Positions 1 through 10,256 of a stretch of DNA of 64,000 bases are shown here, piece by piece; position 1 is the first letter of the stretch, and every line of letters starts with the position of its first letter. This stretch comes from Helicobacteraceae bacterium (GTDB lineage: Bacteria; Campylobacterota; Campylobacteria; Campylobacterales; Sulfurimonadaceae). The position numbers were made by a program, and so were the translations under genes. The notes below the pieces were generated by a model. It saw only the letters and a list, made by a program, of their open reading frames with translations. It had not been told where the DNA came from and ran no database searches. The stretch is taken from the NCBI GenBank assembly GCA_013138865.1, contig WTBY01000018.1, forward strand, positions 1 through 64,000, written 5' to 3'.

Positions 1-144
1 ACTCTAAAAAATGGTAAAAATATAAAAAATTAGAGAAAAATATACTTCAAAATTGAAAGTGAATTTTTAAAATGCTAGAATACCTAAATCGTGAAAAATA
101 ATTGGACTTGTTCAGAGGGTTCAATTGTAAAAGGAGATATTAAA

Positions 145-360
145 ATGCAGGTAGCAGTAAATTTTCAAAATGAAACAATAGCACAAAAAGTTTTATGGAT
201 GTTGGAACATTTTAAAAATGATGGTGTAGAAGTTATAAAACTAGATAATACAGATGATGAAGTTATAAATAACTTCCAAGATGGGTTAAATGAAATACAC
301 CTTATAGATCAAGGAGAATTAAATTCAAGACCAGTTCAAGAGTTTTTAAATGAACTATAA
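145..360 (+). CDS. antitoxin of a RelE/ParE-type toxin-antitoxin pair
   Basis: Acidic protein of 71 residues. The ATG at 145 is chosen because it follows a strong ribosome binding site (AAGGAGATAT at 131-140); an upstream in-frame ATG at 91 has none. It is rich in Asp and Glu and ends in VQEFLNEL, as expected for an antitoxin tail that wraps the toxin. Its last codons overlap the downstream toxin gene by 11 bases, so the two are translationally coupled. The N-terminal DNA-binding fold cannot be named from sequence alone; the antitoxin call rests mainly on its partner. Such antitoxins usually repress their own promoter. Confidence 0.7.
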   Translation: MQVAVNFQNETIAQKVLWMLEHFKNDGVEVIKLDNTDDEVINNFQDGLNEIHLIDQGELNSRPVQEFLNEL

Positions 361-682
361 AATTGACACTATACCTAGATTTGAAAAAGATGTTAAAAAA
401 CTAAAAAAACCATTTCCTAAAATCAAAAATGATTTAGTTAAATTGATAAATGAACTATCATCAAATCCAGAATTAGGAACAAATTTAGGTGAAAATATTT
501 TTAAGGTAAGAGTCCCAAATTCATCAATACCTACAGGTAAAAGTGGAGGATTTAGAATCATAACTTATTATAAAAAAGATGATATTTTATATTTGGTAAC
601 TATCTATTCAAAAACTGAACAAGATAATATTTTAACTGATAAATTAAGACAAATAGTGAAAAAAGAGATAGAAAAGAGCTAG
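350..682 (+). CDS. RelE/ParE-superfamily toxin
   Basis: Basic protein of 110 residues with the usual toxin pattern: RFEKDVKKLKK near the N-terminus, GENIFKVRVP in the middle, then GKSGGFRIITYY, where the Arg sits on the central beta strand, and LVTIYSKTEQDN near the end. The family cleaves ribosome-bound mRNA (RelE) or inhibits gyrase (ParE); which applies here is not clear, but the K-rich N-terminus and YSKTEQ motif look like the RelE/HigB side. The start ATG overlaps the antitoxin gene. Length fits the family (about 85-115 residues). Confidence 0.8.
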   Translation: MNYKIDTIPRFEKDVKKLKKPFPKIKNDLVKLINELSSNPELGTNLGENIFKVRVPNSSIPTGKSGGFRIITYYKKDDILYLVTIYSKTEQDNILTDKLRQIVKKEIEKS

Positions 683-872
683 CTTTTAGGTAGTGGCAAA
701 CCTAACAAATCCTTAGAAAAGAACAAGTCAAAACTGCGAAAATATCAAGCTTTTAAGTGTCGCATAAACTAAAATTAAACAGCAAATGATCAAGCCGTTA
801 GTTCACTTTCCTTTCAAGTCAGGCGTTAAGGTTTATACAAGTTGAAGAATGATGAGTAGAGAGTATAACTCT
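683..872. other. intergenic stretch with a weak attC-like layout
   Basis: This gap between the convergent toxin gene and serA holds no reading frame. It has ACCTAAC at 700-706 and a GCGTTAAGG about 120 bases further on, both resembling outer boxes of an integron attC site, plus an internal TGCGA...TCGCA pair. The right box deviates from the GTTRRRY consensus in its last base. No tRNA or clear terminator was seen. Confidence 0.2.
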
Positions 873-2462
873 CTATATTCTTGCGTAGTCAACGCTAATA
901 CAAGCTTCAAGAGCTTCTAACTCTTTTAGTGTCTCATCAGTTACTTCACTATCAACGATAATTACAGCTAATGCTTGAGATTTATCATCACGTCCAAGTC
1001 TAAAGTCAGAGATATTTACGTTATGTTTTGACAATAGTATTCCAACATTTCCTATAACGCCAGGAACATCTGTATTTTGAAAAAGTATCATGTTTCCATG
1101 AGGAACTACATCTAAATCAAAACCATTAATATCAACAATACGTTGAACAGTATCGTTAAATATTGTAGCACTAATTGAGATAACATCTTTTTCAGTTGTT
1201 ATTTTTACAGTAATTACATTTTTATATGTATGGTTATCTGGCTCAACTTCACTACTAATTTTAACACCACGCTCTTCAAGAACAAAAGCAGCATTAACAT
1301 AGTTAATATTGTCAGCAGCAGCACTACTCATAGCACCAACGCTTACAAAAGTCTCTAAAGAGTCTAGGTAGTTAGCAATTTCACCACTAGCACTCACTTT
1401 TATAGATCTAATATGTGCTCTGTTCATTTGAGAAGCTAAAAAACCTACCTTTTGTCCCATCTCTAAAAATGGTTTAACAAATGCAGGCATTGTAGACTCA
1501 TCAATAGGCAGGTTAAATGCATTAGGATAAGAGATACCTTTTGCAGCTTCTATTGCCTGTTGAGCAGCTTGCAGACCTATGTTTAGTTGAGACTCAAATG
1601 TGTTTGCTCCAAGGTGTGGAGATACACAGATGTTGTCAAGATCTAAAAGTCTATTATCAGTTGCAGGCTCTTTTATAAAAACATCAATTCCTGCAAATCT
1701 AACCTTACCACTTTTACAACCATCATAAAGAGCATCTTCATTATAAAGACCACCACGTGCACAGTTAATAAGTACAACGCCATCTTTCATTTTCTCAATC
1801 TCTTTAGTGTTGATCATATCAAGTGTTTCAGGGTTTTTAGGAGTGTGAATAGTGATTATGTCACAAGCCAAAATATCTTCAAAGTTAGTTGTATACTCTA
1901 CTCCAAGATCTGTACACTTAGCAGCAGTTATATATGGGTCATATGCTATAACGTCCATCTCAAAAGCTTTTGAGCGAATACCTACACGTGAACCGATATT
2001 ACCAAAACCAATAATCCCTAATTTTTTACCTTTAAGTTCATGTCCATACCACTTCTCACGTTTCCAAATACGTTGGTTTTTAAGATGATCATGAGAGTAT
2101 GGGAACATTCTCATACATGAAAGCATATGAGTCATAGTAAGTTCAACCGCTGCTATAGTGTTTGCAGTTGGAACATTCATAACTATAATTCCCTCTTTAG
2201 AACAACCAGGAATATCTACATTGTCAACACCAACACCTGCTCTTACAATTGCTTTAAGAGAATTTTTTGCTGCGTTTATAAACTTAGCATCAACATCAGT
2301 AGAACTACGAGTAATTGCAACATCAGCAGTTGCAACTACATCTAGTAGTGCAGTTTTATCCATATCTGCTGCAAATATCATCTCTATTTTATCATCAGCT
2401 TTTAAAAGCTCTAAACCAGCTTCATGTATATGATCACAAACTATGACTTTTTGTTTTTCCAT
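873..2462 (-). CDS. serA: D-3-phosphoglycerate dehydrogenase
   Basis: Catalyses the first committed step of serine synthesis, oxidising 3-phosphoglycerate to 3-phosphohydroxypyruvate with NAD+. The 529 residues match the long form: substrate domain split around a Rossmann domain with GFGNIG at about 152-157, catalytic Arg in NCARGG, Glu in the IKEP loop and His in SPHLGAN, then an intervening domain and a C-terminal ACT domain from about residue 457 (NTDVPGVIGNVGILL), the usual site of serine feedback inhibition. It is the last gene of the minus-strand run and overlaps the preceding membrane-protein gene by 22 bases. Confidence 0.96.
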   Translation of the reverse strand: MEKQKVIVCDHIHEAGLELLKADDKIEMIFAADMDKTALLDVVATADVAITRSSTDVDAKFINAAKNSLKAIVRAGVGVDNVDIPGCSKEGIIVMNVPTANTIAAVELTMTHMLSCMRMFPYSHDHLKNQRIWKREKWYGHELKGKKLGIIGFGNIGSRVGIRSKAFEMDVIAYDPYITAAKCTDLGVEYTTNFEDILACDIITIHTPKNPETLDMINTKEIEKMKDGVVLINCARGGLYNEDALYDGCKSGKVRFAGIDVFIKEPATDNRLLDLDNICVSPHLGANTFESQLNIGLQAAQQAIEAAKGISYPNAFNLPIDESTMPAFVKPFLEMGQKVGFLASQMNRAHIRSIKVSASGEIANYLDSLETFVSVGAMSSAAADNINYVNAAFVLEERGVKISSEVEPDNHTYKNVITVKITTEKDVISISATIFNDTVQRIVDINGFDLDVVPHGNMILFQNTDVPGVIGNVGILLSKHNVNISDFRLGRDDKSQALAVIIVDSEVTDETLKELEALEACISVDYARI

Positions 2463-2950
2463 TTTTTATCCTCTTTGTACAGTACAACTTTTGCTGTAAT
2501 ATGGTAATTTTTTAGTGATGCCACTAATGAATTTAACTTTGTTTTATCTTTAGAAAAAATTAAGAGCTCTGCGCCTTTTTGTTCTTTATTAAGGTAGTAG
2601 AGTAACTTATGTCTTTTCAACTCTTGTTCTAAACAAAACAGTTGGTAAGGGTCACGAAGAATTGCAGAGAGGCGAAAAATTTGTTTTTTTTCTATCTCTT
2701 TTGAAAGATCTAACTTAATATAAATCTCATTTACAGGATAAAAGAAACCATCTCTTTCACTCTGAGCAAAACGCTCTAACCAAGCACTCTGCTCAACTTG
2801 CGCATTTACTTCACTTTTTTTATTCTCTTCTAAAGATATATTATCTACGCTTATTCTTACATTTTCATTTATATTAAATAAAAACATACCTATAAAGATA
2901 GCGAACCCTGCAGTTATAGCAGGGATAAGCCATTTTTGTAGGAGTTTCAT
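2441..2950 (-). CDS. membrane-anchored protein of unknown function
   Basis: Protein of 169 residues with one N-terminal membrane segment (about residues 9-26, WLIPAITAGFAIFIGMFLF) followed by a soluble charged domain. No family is recognised. It starts 7 bases after rpsA and overlaps the start of serA, so it is co-transcribed with both. In campylobacterial genomes small proteins between rpsA and serA are common, so it is probably conserved in the group. The topology suggests a periplasmic domain anchored in the inner membrane. Confidence 0.75.
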   Translation of the reverse strand: MKLLQKWLIPAITAGFAIFIGMFLFNINENVRISVDNISLEENKKSEVNAQVEQSAWLERFAQSERDGFFYPVNEIYIKLDLSKEIEKKQIFRLSAILRDPYQLFCLEQELKRHKLLYYLNKEQKGAELLIFSKDKTKLNSLVASLKNYHITAKVVLYKEDKKWKNKKS

Positions 2951-2957
2951 AGTGTGA

Positions 2958-4622
2958 TTACTTTAATTTATCTTTAATTAAGTCACCAAGACTATGTCCT
3001 GAATCATCATTAATCTCTGAAAGCATTGCACTCTCTTCAATACGACTTAACTGTTTTACAGAAAGACGGATTCTATCTCTTTGAGTATCAATAACTGCGA
3101 TAACAGCTCTAATTTCTTGTCCAACTTCTAACTCTTCAGCTACAAGTGGTGTTAAGTCTTCATTACGGATAAGTGCATCTAAATCACCATCAAGTGAAAC
3201 AAAAACACCAAAATCTTTAACGTCACGAACTTTTGCTGTAACTACTTCATTTCTTTTATGCTCTGCTGCAAATTTGTCAACAGGAGACTCTTGAAGTGTT
3301 TTAGAGTTTAAAGATATTTTTTGATCTTCATAGTTGATTTTAACAATTTTAACTTCAACTTCTTCACCAACTTTTAACTCAGTCTTACATTTGTAACCTT
3401 TGTCCCATGAAGCATCTTGGTTATGTAAAAGGCCATCAACAGTTCCAACTTTAACAAATGCGCCAAAGTCAGTTAATGAAGTAATAGTTCCTTTAACAAC
3501 ATCACCCTCTTTAAACTTTTCACTAAACTCATCAAATGGTTTAGGTTGAAGAAGTTTAAGTGAAACTCTTAGTTTACGTGTGTCTGGATTGATTTCGATA
3601 ACTTCAACATCAATCTCTTCGCCTACAGTTAAATAGTCGTTAGGATTTTTAATGTGTTTGTCCCAAGTGATTTCTGAAATATGTAAGAAACCTTCTATAT
3701 CATTACCAAGGTCAACAAAAGCACCATAAGGTTCTATGTTGCTAACAGTAACAGTGATAGAATCACCTTCATCTAATTCACTCTCAACTTCAACCCATGG
3801 ATCACTCATAACTGCTTTAATAGATAGTGAAAGGTGACGCTTATCTTTATCGTAAGAGATAGCTTTAACGTTTACTATATCACCCTCATTATAAAGTTTT
3901 GAAGGATTAACAGGTCCTTTGTAGCTTATTTCATTGTAGTGAACTAAACCATCTACGCCACCAACATCTACGAACATACCGTAGCTAGTGATTTTTTTAA
4001 CTGTACCTTCAACGATATTGTCATCAGCCATTAAAGCATCAACAATCTCTTTTTTCTTTTTACGATCTTCATTAAATAGTTTACGACGTGAAACTACCAT
4101 TGAATTATCATCAGCATCAATTTTAATAACTGCTGCTTTAATTTTACGACCAATTACATTGTCAGTCTCTTTGAAAGCTGCAAGTGATCTTGGCATAAAG
4201 AAATTAACTTCATCAACTTCAACAACATAACCACCACGATTTTTCTTAGTAATAATACCCTCTATTACTAGATCCTCGTAATCATCTTTATTAGCTTTAA
4301 TAAACTCAATAGTTTTCTCTTGCTCTAAAACTTTTTTATAAGAAATTTTTGGTCTTTCATTGTAATAACCAACAACCATAACATTGATTTTATCACCAAC
4401 ATTAAACTTATAAGTACCATCTTCTTGACGAATTTCGTCAAGTGATAACATACCTTCTAGTTTCTCACCAACACCAACTAGTGCTCTGTTCTCATCTTCT
4501 TGAAATTCAACGATTTCACCCTCTGTTATACGGTTTGATTTACTATCTTGTGCTTTACAAGACTCCTCAAACATTGCTGCAAAATCTTCTTCTTCACTAA
4601 ATGCTCCGTTATCTAACGCCAT
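2958..4622 (-). CDS. rpsA: 30S ribosomal protein S1
   Basis: Ribosomal protein S1, which helps the small subunit bind mRNA leaders. The 554-residue product shows a chain of S1 OB-fold repeats, recognisable by recurring cores such as EGTVKKITSYGMFVDVGGVDGLVH (quoted in part: YGMFVDVGG), YGAFVDLGN, FGAFVKVGT and FGVFVSLDG, each followed by a basic SLK or SxK element. About six repeats are present, the usual number for proteobacteria. It lies 117 bases downstream of ispH in the same orientation. Confidence 0.96.
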   Translation of the reverse strand: MALDNGAFSEEEDFAAMFEESCKAQDSKSNRITEGEIVEFQEDENRALVGVGEKLEGMLSLDEIRQEDGTYKFNVGDKINVMVVGYYNERPKISYKKVLEQEKTIEFIKANKDDYEDLVIEGIITKKNRGGYVVEVDEVNFFMPRSLAAFKETDNVIGRKIKAAVIKIDADDNSMVVSRRKLFNEDRKKKKEIVDALMADDNIVEGTVKKITSYGMFVDVGGVDGLVHYNEISYKGPVNPSKLYNEGDIVNVKAISYDKDKRHLSLSIKAVMSDPWVEVESELDEGDSITVTVSNIEPYGAFVDLGNDIEGFLHISEITWDKHIKNPNDYLTVGEEIDVEVIEINPDTRKLRVSLKLLQPKPFDEFSEKFKEGDVVKGTITSLTDFGAFVKVGTVDGLLHNQDASWDKGYKCKTELKVGEEVEVKIVKINYEDQKISLNSKTLQESPVDKFAAEHKRNEVVTAKVRDVKDFGVFVSLDGDLDALIRNEDLTPLVAEELEVGQEIRAVIAVIDTQRDRIRLSVKQLSRIEESAMLSEINDDSGHSLGDLIKDKLK

Positions 4623-4739
4623 ACGTATGTCCCTTGTTTTAGTGTTTATCTACTAAACACTATAATATAAAATTGTGCGATGATACCCTAATGTAGCTTG
4701 TTTTTAGATGAAAGGAAGTGAAACAGTGAAAGTTTTACG

Positions 4740-5567
4740 CTATTTTTGTTTTTCTATAACTTCTATAACCTCTTGAATTACCCAATCAGGTGTTGAAGCT
4801 CCTGCACCAATACCACATAAAGTAGCATTTTTAAACCACTCTTTTTTAATCTCTTCAGTATCTTCTATATGATAAGATTTTTCACATAAATTTTCAGCAA
4901 TAGAGTGAAGTTGTTTTGTATTTGATGAGTTTTTACCACCAATTATAATCATTACATCAGCGCGCGATGCTAAGTTTCTTACTGCATTTTGATTCTCAAA
5001 TGTAGCATTACAGATAGTGTTAAAAACTCTCACTTCTTTATAGTTTTCTATTAAATAAGAGGTTAATTTTTGGTACTCTTCTACTTTTCTAGTTGTTTGT
5101 GCAACGATAGCTATTTTATCTTGCAATGCTATACGCTCAAGCTCTTCAACTTTTAAAACAACAAAAGCACGATCACCTACATAACTCTTAACACCTCTAA
5201 TTTCTGGGTGTTCTTCATCTCCAAAAATAACAACATCATAGCCCTCTTCACTCATGGACTCAGATATTTTTTGAAGTTTTGTTACATATGGACATGTTGC
5301 ATCTATTACATCTACTTCTTGCCTGTAAAGAGATGCTAGATCCTCTTTTACTATACCATGGGTTCTAACAACTGCTTTATCACCCTTTTTAAAATCACTT
5401 AAATCTTCACTCAGTGTTACATTAAAGTCATTTTTAAGACGAGAGATCTCTTTTGAATTATGAATAAGCGCACCAAAAGTAGATGAGTTTTGGTTATCTT
5501 CTGCTATTTTAATAGCACGTTTAACACCAAAACAGAAACCATAACTCTCAGCTAACTCAATTTTCAT
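4740..5567 (-). CDS. ispH: 4-hydroxy-3-methylbut-2-enyl diphosphate reductase
   Basis: Last step of the MEP isoprenoid pathway: reduces HMBPP to IPP and DMAPP with a [4Fe-4S] cluster. The 275 residues contain the three cluster cysteines in their usual settings: GFCFGVKRAI near residue 12, DATCPYV in the middle, and CNATFENQNAV in the second half, plus the substrate-binding SSNTKQL. It starts 2 bases after the end of aroA, so the two are one transcript. The aroA-ispH-rpsA order is familiar from Campylobacterota. Confidence 0.96.
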   Translation of the reverse strand: MKIELAESYGFCFGVKRAIKIAEDNQNSSTFGALIHNSKEISRLKNDFNVTLSEDLSDFKKGDKAVVRTHGIVKEDLASLYRQEVDVIDATCPYVTKLQKISESMSEEGYDVVIFGDEEHPEIRGVKSYVGDRAFVVLKVEELERIALQDKIAIVAQTTRKVEEYQKLTSYLIENYKEVRVFNTICNATFENQNAVRNLASRADVMIIIGGKNSSNTKQLHSIAENLCEKSYHIEDTEEIKKEWFKNATLCGIGAGASTPDWVIQEVIEVIEKQK

Positions 5568-5569
5568 AA

Positions 5570-6847
5570 TTATCTTTTTATAGTTGTTATTTGCGAAAGT
5601 AGTTCAAAAAAGTTAGGAAATGATGTATTAATACAATCTAAATCGCTAACTTCCATTCCACATTTTAGTCCAGCTATAATAAAGCTCATAGCAATTCTAT
5701 GATCACCAAAACTATCAACGCAAGCTTTCTTAAGTGTTCCACCAGTTACACTATAACCATCTTTCACTTCACTAACTTCTATACCACATTTAGCTAAGTT
5801 ATCTACAACACTGCTTATACGATCGCTCTCTTTAACACGTAACTCTTCAGCATTTTTAACAACACTAACACCATTAGCACAAGCAAAAGCAATAGAGAGT
5901 GCTGGAAGTTCATCTATAAGCCAAGAGATATTATCTTCGACTACTATAGCTTTTAGTGGTGCATACTTAACAGTTATATTTCCAATAGGCTCGTAAACAT
6001 CTTCTTTAAGATCATAAGTTATATCTGCTCCCATTCGCTCTAAAGCTTTAAAAGCTTCTATACGAGTTGGGTTAAACGTAACTCCCTCTAAAACTACTTC
6101 TGCATTTGGTGTGATCGCGCACGCGACTGCAAAGAAGAATGCACTTGATGGATCTGCTGGAACTCTTATTTTAAGAGGTTTAAGAAGATTTTTCATAGGC
6201 TTTATAGTTGTGACTAAACCCTTAACTGAAATATCAGCACCCATACCTTTTAACATTCGCTCAGTATGGTCACGACTTAGTTCTGGTTCTTTGTATCTAC
6301 ACTCACCATCTGAGCTAAGAGCTGCTAAAATCATTGCACTTTTTACTTGTGCAGAAGCTATTTTACTCTCATAATTATAAGCTTTTAAAGAAGATCCACG
6401 AATACTTAAAGGAGCAAACTCACCATCTTCACGACCATCAAGTTTCGCACCAATAGATCTAAGTGGATGTGTAACTCTTTTCATAGGACGTTCACAAAGG
6501 TATTTATCACCAGTTAAAATAAAATGCCCATTTGCAGAACTTAAAAGTCCACAAAATAGTCTCATACCTGTTCCAGAGTTTCCGCAGTCTAAAATAGCTT
6601 CACACTCTTTTATACCTTTAGAGCTAATTTTAATAATTGTACCATCATCTACTACAGTTGCACCAAGATTTTTTACAATCTCTAAAGAGTTCATAGTATC
6701 TTCAGCTCGTAAAAAATTCTCTATAACAGACTCTCCATCTGCAAGCATTGAGAACATTGCACATCTATGTGAGATCGACTTATCTGGTGCTATTGAGTCT
6801 ATTTTAACACGAAAGCTAGAACATGGTTCAACTACTACTTTACTCAT
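5570..6847 (-). CDS. aroA: 3-phosphoshikimate 1-carboxyvinyltransferase (EPSP synthase)
   Basis: Sixth step of the shikimate pathway: transfers the enolpyruvyl group of PEP to shikimate 3-phosphate. The 425 residues show the PEP-binding DKSISHR near residue 23, [15 protein letters not shown], and RVKESDRI with the catalytic Glu/Asp region. Its start overlaps the pheT stop by 4 bases and ispH follows after 2 bases. Confidence 0.96.
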   Translation of the reverse strand: MSKVVVEPCSSFRVKIDSIAPDKSISHRCAMFSMLADGESVIENFLRAEDTMNSLEIVKNLGATVVDDGTIIKISSKGIKECEAILDCGNSGTGMRLFCGLLSSANGHFILTGDKYLCERPMKRVTHPLRSIGAKLDGREDGEFAPLSIRGSSLKAYNYESKIASAQVKSAMILAALSSDGECRYKEPELSRDHTERMLKGMGADISVKGLVTTIKPMKNLLKPLKIRVPADPSSAFFFAVACAITPNAEVVLEGVTFNPTRIEAFKALERMGADITYDLKEDVYEPIGNITVKYAPLKAIVVEDNISWLIDELPALSIAFACANGVSVVKNAEELRVKESDRISSVVDNLAKCGIEVSEVKDGYSVTGGTLKKACVDSFGDHRIAMSFIIAGLKCGMEVSDLDCINTSFPNFFELLSQITTIKR

Positions 6848-9171
6848 CTTAAGTTAAGTCCTAATTCATTTTTAAGTGCATCTAAAACACCACTCATAGA
6901 TGATGTAATATCATCTTCTTCAAGTGTTTTTTCACGTGATTGTAGTACAAAACGAAGTGTTAAACTAGAGCTATCACCTAATGTTTCATCTTCATACTTA
7001 TCAACTGGGTAAAAACGTACTAACTCTTTAGAACGACTACTCTCAATTACATCAGCAACACTTTTATAATTAATAGTACTAGGAAGAACTATACTTAAGT
7101 CTCTAAAAGATGTCTGAAATTTAGAGTACTCTTCAGCTTCAACACTCTCATATTTTAACTCAGAAAACTCCAACTCACAAAGGTAAGTAATATCTAGTCC
7201 AAGTTCGTCACAAACAGTTGGATGAACACGAAACATTTCACCTATAACTTTGCCATCTTGTATAACTTTTGCATTTTGAAAAGGGTGTGCCAACTTGTGT
7301 GAAGAGCTGTTTTCTAAAAACTCTACATCACCTATAACTGTTGCTATAGCTTGTGAGAAAGAGGCAAAGTCAATACTTTTAGGTTTACCTGCATTAGTAG
7401 TATTGTCAAGTTCAGACTCACCACTAAAAATAAAACTTGCTTTTGTAGACTCTTCTCTATTTTCATTAAAAACAGAACCTATCTCAAAAAGTTTGATCTG
7501 TTTTTTACCAGACTTAGCATTAAGTGAAGCACTGTCTAATAGGTTTAAAAGAATAGTAGGACGAAGAGTATCCATAGTGTTTACGATCGGATTAAGAATC
7601 TCTTTTTCTTTGTCTATACATTCAAAACCATACTTTTCAAGTTTTGCTCTCTCATTAAAAACAAAGTGAATAGATTCATCAAAACCGCTAAAAGCTGCAC
7701 GATGTCTGTATTCACGTCTTTTTTTATAAGTTGTATAATCATCATTAAAACGATTCTCTTCTGCAAATATAAATGGTTTTGACGTAATGTTATCAATACC
7801 AACCATACGAACAATCTCTTCAACTATATCTTGTCTATTTACTATGTCATGGCGGTAACGTGGGATCGAAATTACAAAACGATCAGCAGAAGACTTACCT
7901 ATATTAAAACCTAAATTTTGAAGAATTTGGTTAATTGTAGTTTTTTCTATATTCATACCAATAATAGAGTTAACATCTTCTAAAGAGATAGAAACAATAG
8001 GCTCAACATAAGAGTCACGGTGTTCTATATTTCCACTATACATCTTAACATCACAATATTTTTCAAGTAATTTTATACAGTAAGCGACACCTAACTCTAA
8101 ATATGGCTCACTACCACGTGAAGTTCTATAGTAAAGTGGTCCACTCTCTATTTTGTTTTCAAACATCTGCTTAGAGATAAGATCAGGTGCAATATAACTA
8201 GCCTCTAAGAAACATAATGAAGCAGTGTCTTTTATACGAGAATCATCTTCTTGTTTAATTCCAATAGTTGAAGCTTTAGAGTCTCCACTACATACACATG
8301 CGTAACCATTTTCATCTTTTTTAAGATCTATTTCCACTTTTGATTTATTACCAAAAAATGTACTATTATAGCCTCGTAAAACTACACCTGTTGCAACTGT
8401 TGCATAGTGTAAAATAGAGTCTATAGCACAACTTCTCTCATCTTCTATCTGTTTTAGACGTAGTTGCATAACTAGAGGTAATTGAACTTCATTTAACTCA
8501 AAAGCACGGTACTGTAAGTTAATATCCGCGTCATCAATAGTATTTAGTTGTAGAACACGACCTATACCAAGGCTTCTATCTTCTTCACCTAAGTCAACTT
8601 CATTTAGAGTTCTATTAAAAGCTGCTGAAATGTCACGACAAACACCTCTAATGCTTAAACAGTCACCTCTATTTGCTGTTAGTTCAATCTCTATTAAGTC
8701 ATCATTTAAGATCTTACATTTACTAAGCTCATAGCCTAGTTCTAAAGAGGTAACAGTCTCATCAAGAATCATAATTCCATCATTTAACTTAACTTGTCCG
8801 ATCTCAGTAGAAGAGCAGATCATACCTTCACTATCAATACCACGAAGTTTTACAGGCTTAATAGTTAAACTTTCACTCATTACAGCACCGATAGTAGCAA
8901 CAGGTACTTTAATACCTACTCTTACATTTGATGCACCACATACGATCTGTCTAATACCAGTTCCCACGTCAACTTTACATATATTTAGTTTGTCTGCATC
9001 AGGATGTTTTTCACACTCTATAACTTCACCAACTACTACACGTCCAGGAACTTTAAAACTCTCAACTCTATCAACTTCTAAACCTATAGCATTAAAAGTT
9101 TTACACAGTTCATCTGTTGTAATACCATCAAGGTTGATCCACTCGTTTAACCAGCTTCTAGTAACTATCAT
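6844..9171 (-). CDS. pheT: phenylalanyl-tRNA synthetase beta subunit
   Basis: Beta subunit of the alpha2-beta2 Phe-tRNA synthetase, providing tRNA binding and editing. The 775 residues begin with the EMAP/tRNA-binding OB domain ([20 protein letters not shown] region, residues about 45-150), followed by B3/B4 editing, B5, and a C-terminal ferredoxin-fold anticodon-binding domain ([13 protein letters not shown] onward). The domain order is complete. It overlaps pheS by 4 bases, coupling equal production of the two subunits. Confidence 0.96.
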   Translation of the reverse strand: MIVTRSWLNEWINLDGITTDELCKTFNAIGLEVDRVESFKVPGRVVVGEVIECEKHPDADKLNICKVDVGTGIRQIVCGASNVRVGIKVPVATIGAVMSESLTIKPVKLRGIDSEGMICSSTEIGQVKLNDGIMILDETVTSLELGYELSKCKILNDDLIEIELTANRGDCLSIRGVCRDISAAFNRTLNEVDLGEEDRSLGIGRVLQLNTIDDADINLQYRAFELNEVQLPLVMQLRLKQIEDERSCAIDSILHYATVATGVVLRGYNSTFFGNKSKVEIDLKKDENGYACVCSGDSKASTIGIKQEDDSRIKDTASLCFLEASYIAPDLISKQMFENKIESGPLYYRTSRGSEPYLELGVAYCIKLLEKYCDVKMYSGNIEHRDSYVEPIVSISLEDVNSIIGMNIEKTTINQILQNLGFNIGKSSADRFVISIPRYRHDIVNRQDIVEEIVRMVGIDNITSKPFIFAEENRFNDDYTTYKKRREYRHRAAFSGFDESIHFVFNERAKLEKYGFECIDKEKEILNPIVNTMDTLRPTILLNLLDSASLNAKSGKKQIKLFEIGSVFNENREESTKASFIFSGESELDNTTNAGKPKSIDFASFSQAIATVIGDVEFLENSSSHKLAHPFQNAKVIQDGKVIGEMFRVHPTVCDELGLDITYLCELEFSELKYESVEAEEYSKFQTSFRDLSIVLPSTINYKSVADVIESSRSKELVRFYPVDKYEDETLGDSSSLTLRFVLQSREKTLEEDDITSSMSGVLDALKNELGLNLR

Positions 9172-10160
9172 CTAAATTGCTCCAATAATCTTACATCACC
9201 TTCAAATAGCGATCGTAAATCTCCAATATGATGTATAAGCATTGCAAATCTCTCAACACCTAAACCAAAAGCGTAACCGCTTACATCCTCATAACCTACA
9301 GCTTTAAAAACGTTAGGATCAACTATTCCACATCCTAAAACTTCTAACCATCCAGTTTTTGAACATACACGACAACCTTTTCCTTTACAGAAAATACAGC
9401 TAATATCTACTTCAGCAGATGGTTCTGTAAATGGGAAGAAAGATGGACGAAAACGCACCTCTACTTCACCAAACATATACTTTAAAAAGTCCTCTAAAAT
9501 ATACTTTAAATTAGCAAAAGAGACTTTTCCATCAACATCTACTAAAAGACCTTCAACTTGATGGAACATAGGTGTATGTGTTAGATCATAATCACGTCTA
9601 AAAACAGCACCCGGTGCAATCATACGAATAGGTGGTTTTGTATCTAACATAGTTCTAATTTGTACAGGTGAAGTATGAGTACGAAGTAGCATCTCATCTT
9701 TAAAGTAAAAAGTATCTTGCATATCACGCGCTGGGTGATATTTCGGTAAGTTTAGTGCTTCAAAATTATGAAAGTCATCTTCGATCATAGGACCTGTATG
9801 AACAGCAAAGTTCATAGAGTTAAAGTACTCTACAATTTTGTCCATTGTCTCCATAACAGGGTGAAGTGCTCCACAAGTGCCTTTAGTTGAAAAGAGAGAT
9901 ACATCGATCCCCTCAGCTTTCATAGCAACTTCTAACTCTTTTGTTGCAAGAACTTCTTTAGTCTCATTAAGCAGTTGTGCTAACTTAGCTTTATGAATAT
10001 TAAGCTCTTTTGCGATCGCACCCTTCTCTTCATTAGAAGCACTCTTCATCTTAGCAAACTGTTCTGCTAAGACCCCTTTTTTACCAAAAACACTAATTCT
10101 TAACTCTTCGAGTTCTTTAACATTTTGTGCTGACTCTATAGCTTCATACCATTTAATCAA
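9168..10160 (-). CDS. pheS: phenylalanyl-tRNA synthetase alpha subunit
   Basis: Catalytic subunit that activates phenylalanine. The 330 residues have the N-terminal coiled coil and the class II motifs: motif 1 area [13 protein letters not shown], motif 2 with [18 protein letters not shown], the PSAEVDI segment, and motif 3 [10 protein letters not shown] near the C-terminus. First gene of the minus-strand housekeeping run; the promoter should lie in the 96-base gap shared with the divergent flagellin gene. Confidence 0.96.
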   Translation of the reverse strand: MIKWYEAIESAQNVKELEELRISVFGKKGVLAEQFAKMKSASNEEKGAIAKELNIHKAKLAQLLNETKEVLATKELEVAMKAEGIDVSLFSTKGTCGALHPVMETMDKIVEYFNSMNFAVHTGPMIEDDFHNFEALNLPKYHPARDMQDTFYFKDEMLLRTHTSPVQIRTMLDTKPPIRMIAPGAVFRRDYDLTHTPMFHQVEGLLVDVDGKVSFANLKYILEDFLKYMFGEVEVRFRPSFFPFTEPSAEVDISCIFCKGKGCRVCSKTGWLEVLGCGIVDPNVFKAVGYEDVSGYAFGLGVERFAMLIHHIGDLRSLFEGDVRLLEQFR

Positions 10161-10256
10161 ATGTAAGCTCCAATATTTATATAATTAATGCGATTATAGT
10201 TAAAAATACTTTATAAAGACTTTTACACTAAGTAACTTTTAGTCGATGTTATAGTT

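Noticed and set aside
683-872. tRNA or small RNA gene in the first intergenic gap
   Set aside because: No cloverleaf, TTCGA-type loop or terminator is visible.
10161-10256. Clear sigma-28 or sigma-54 promoter for flagellin
   Set aside because: CGATGTT before the ATG resembles a -10 of sigma-28, but it lies only about 7 bases from the start codon and no convincing partner box at the right spacing was found.
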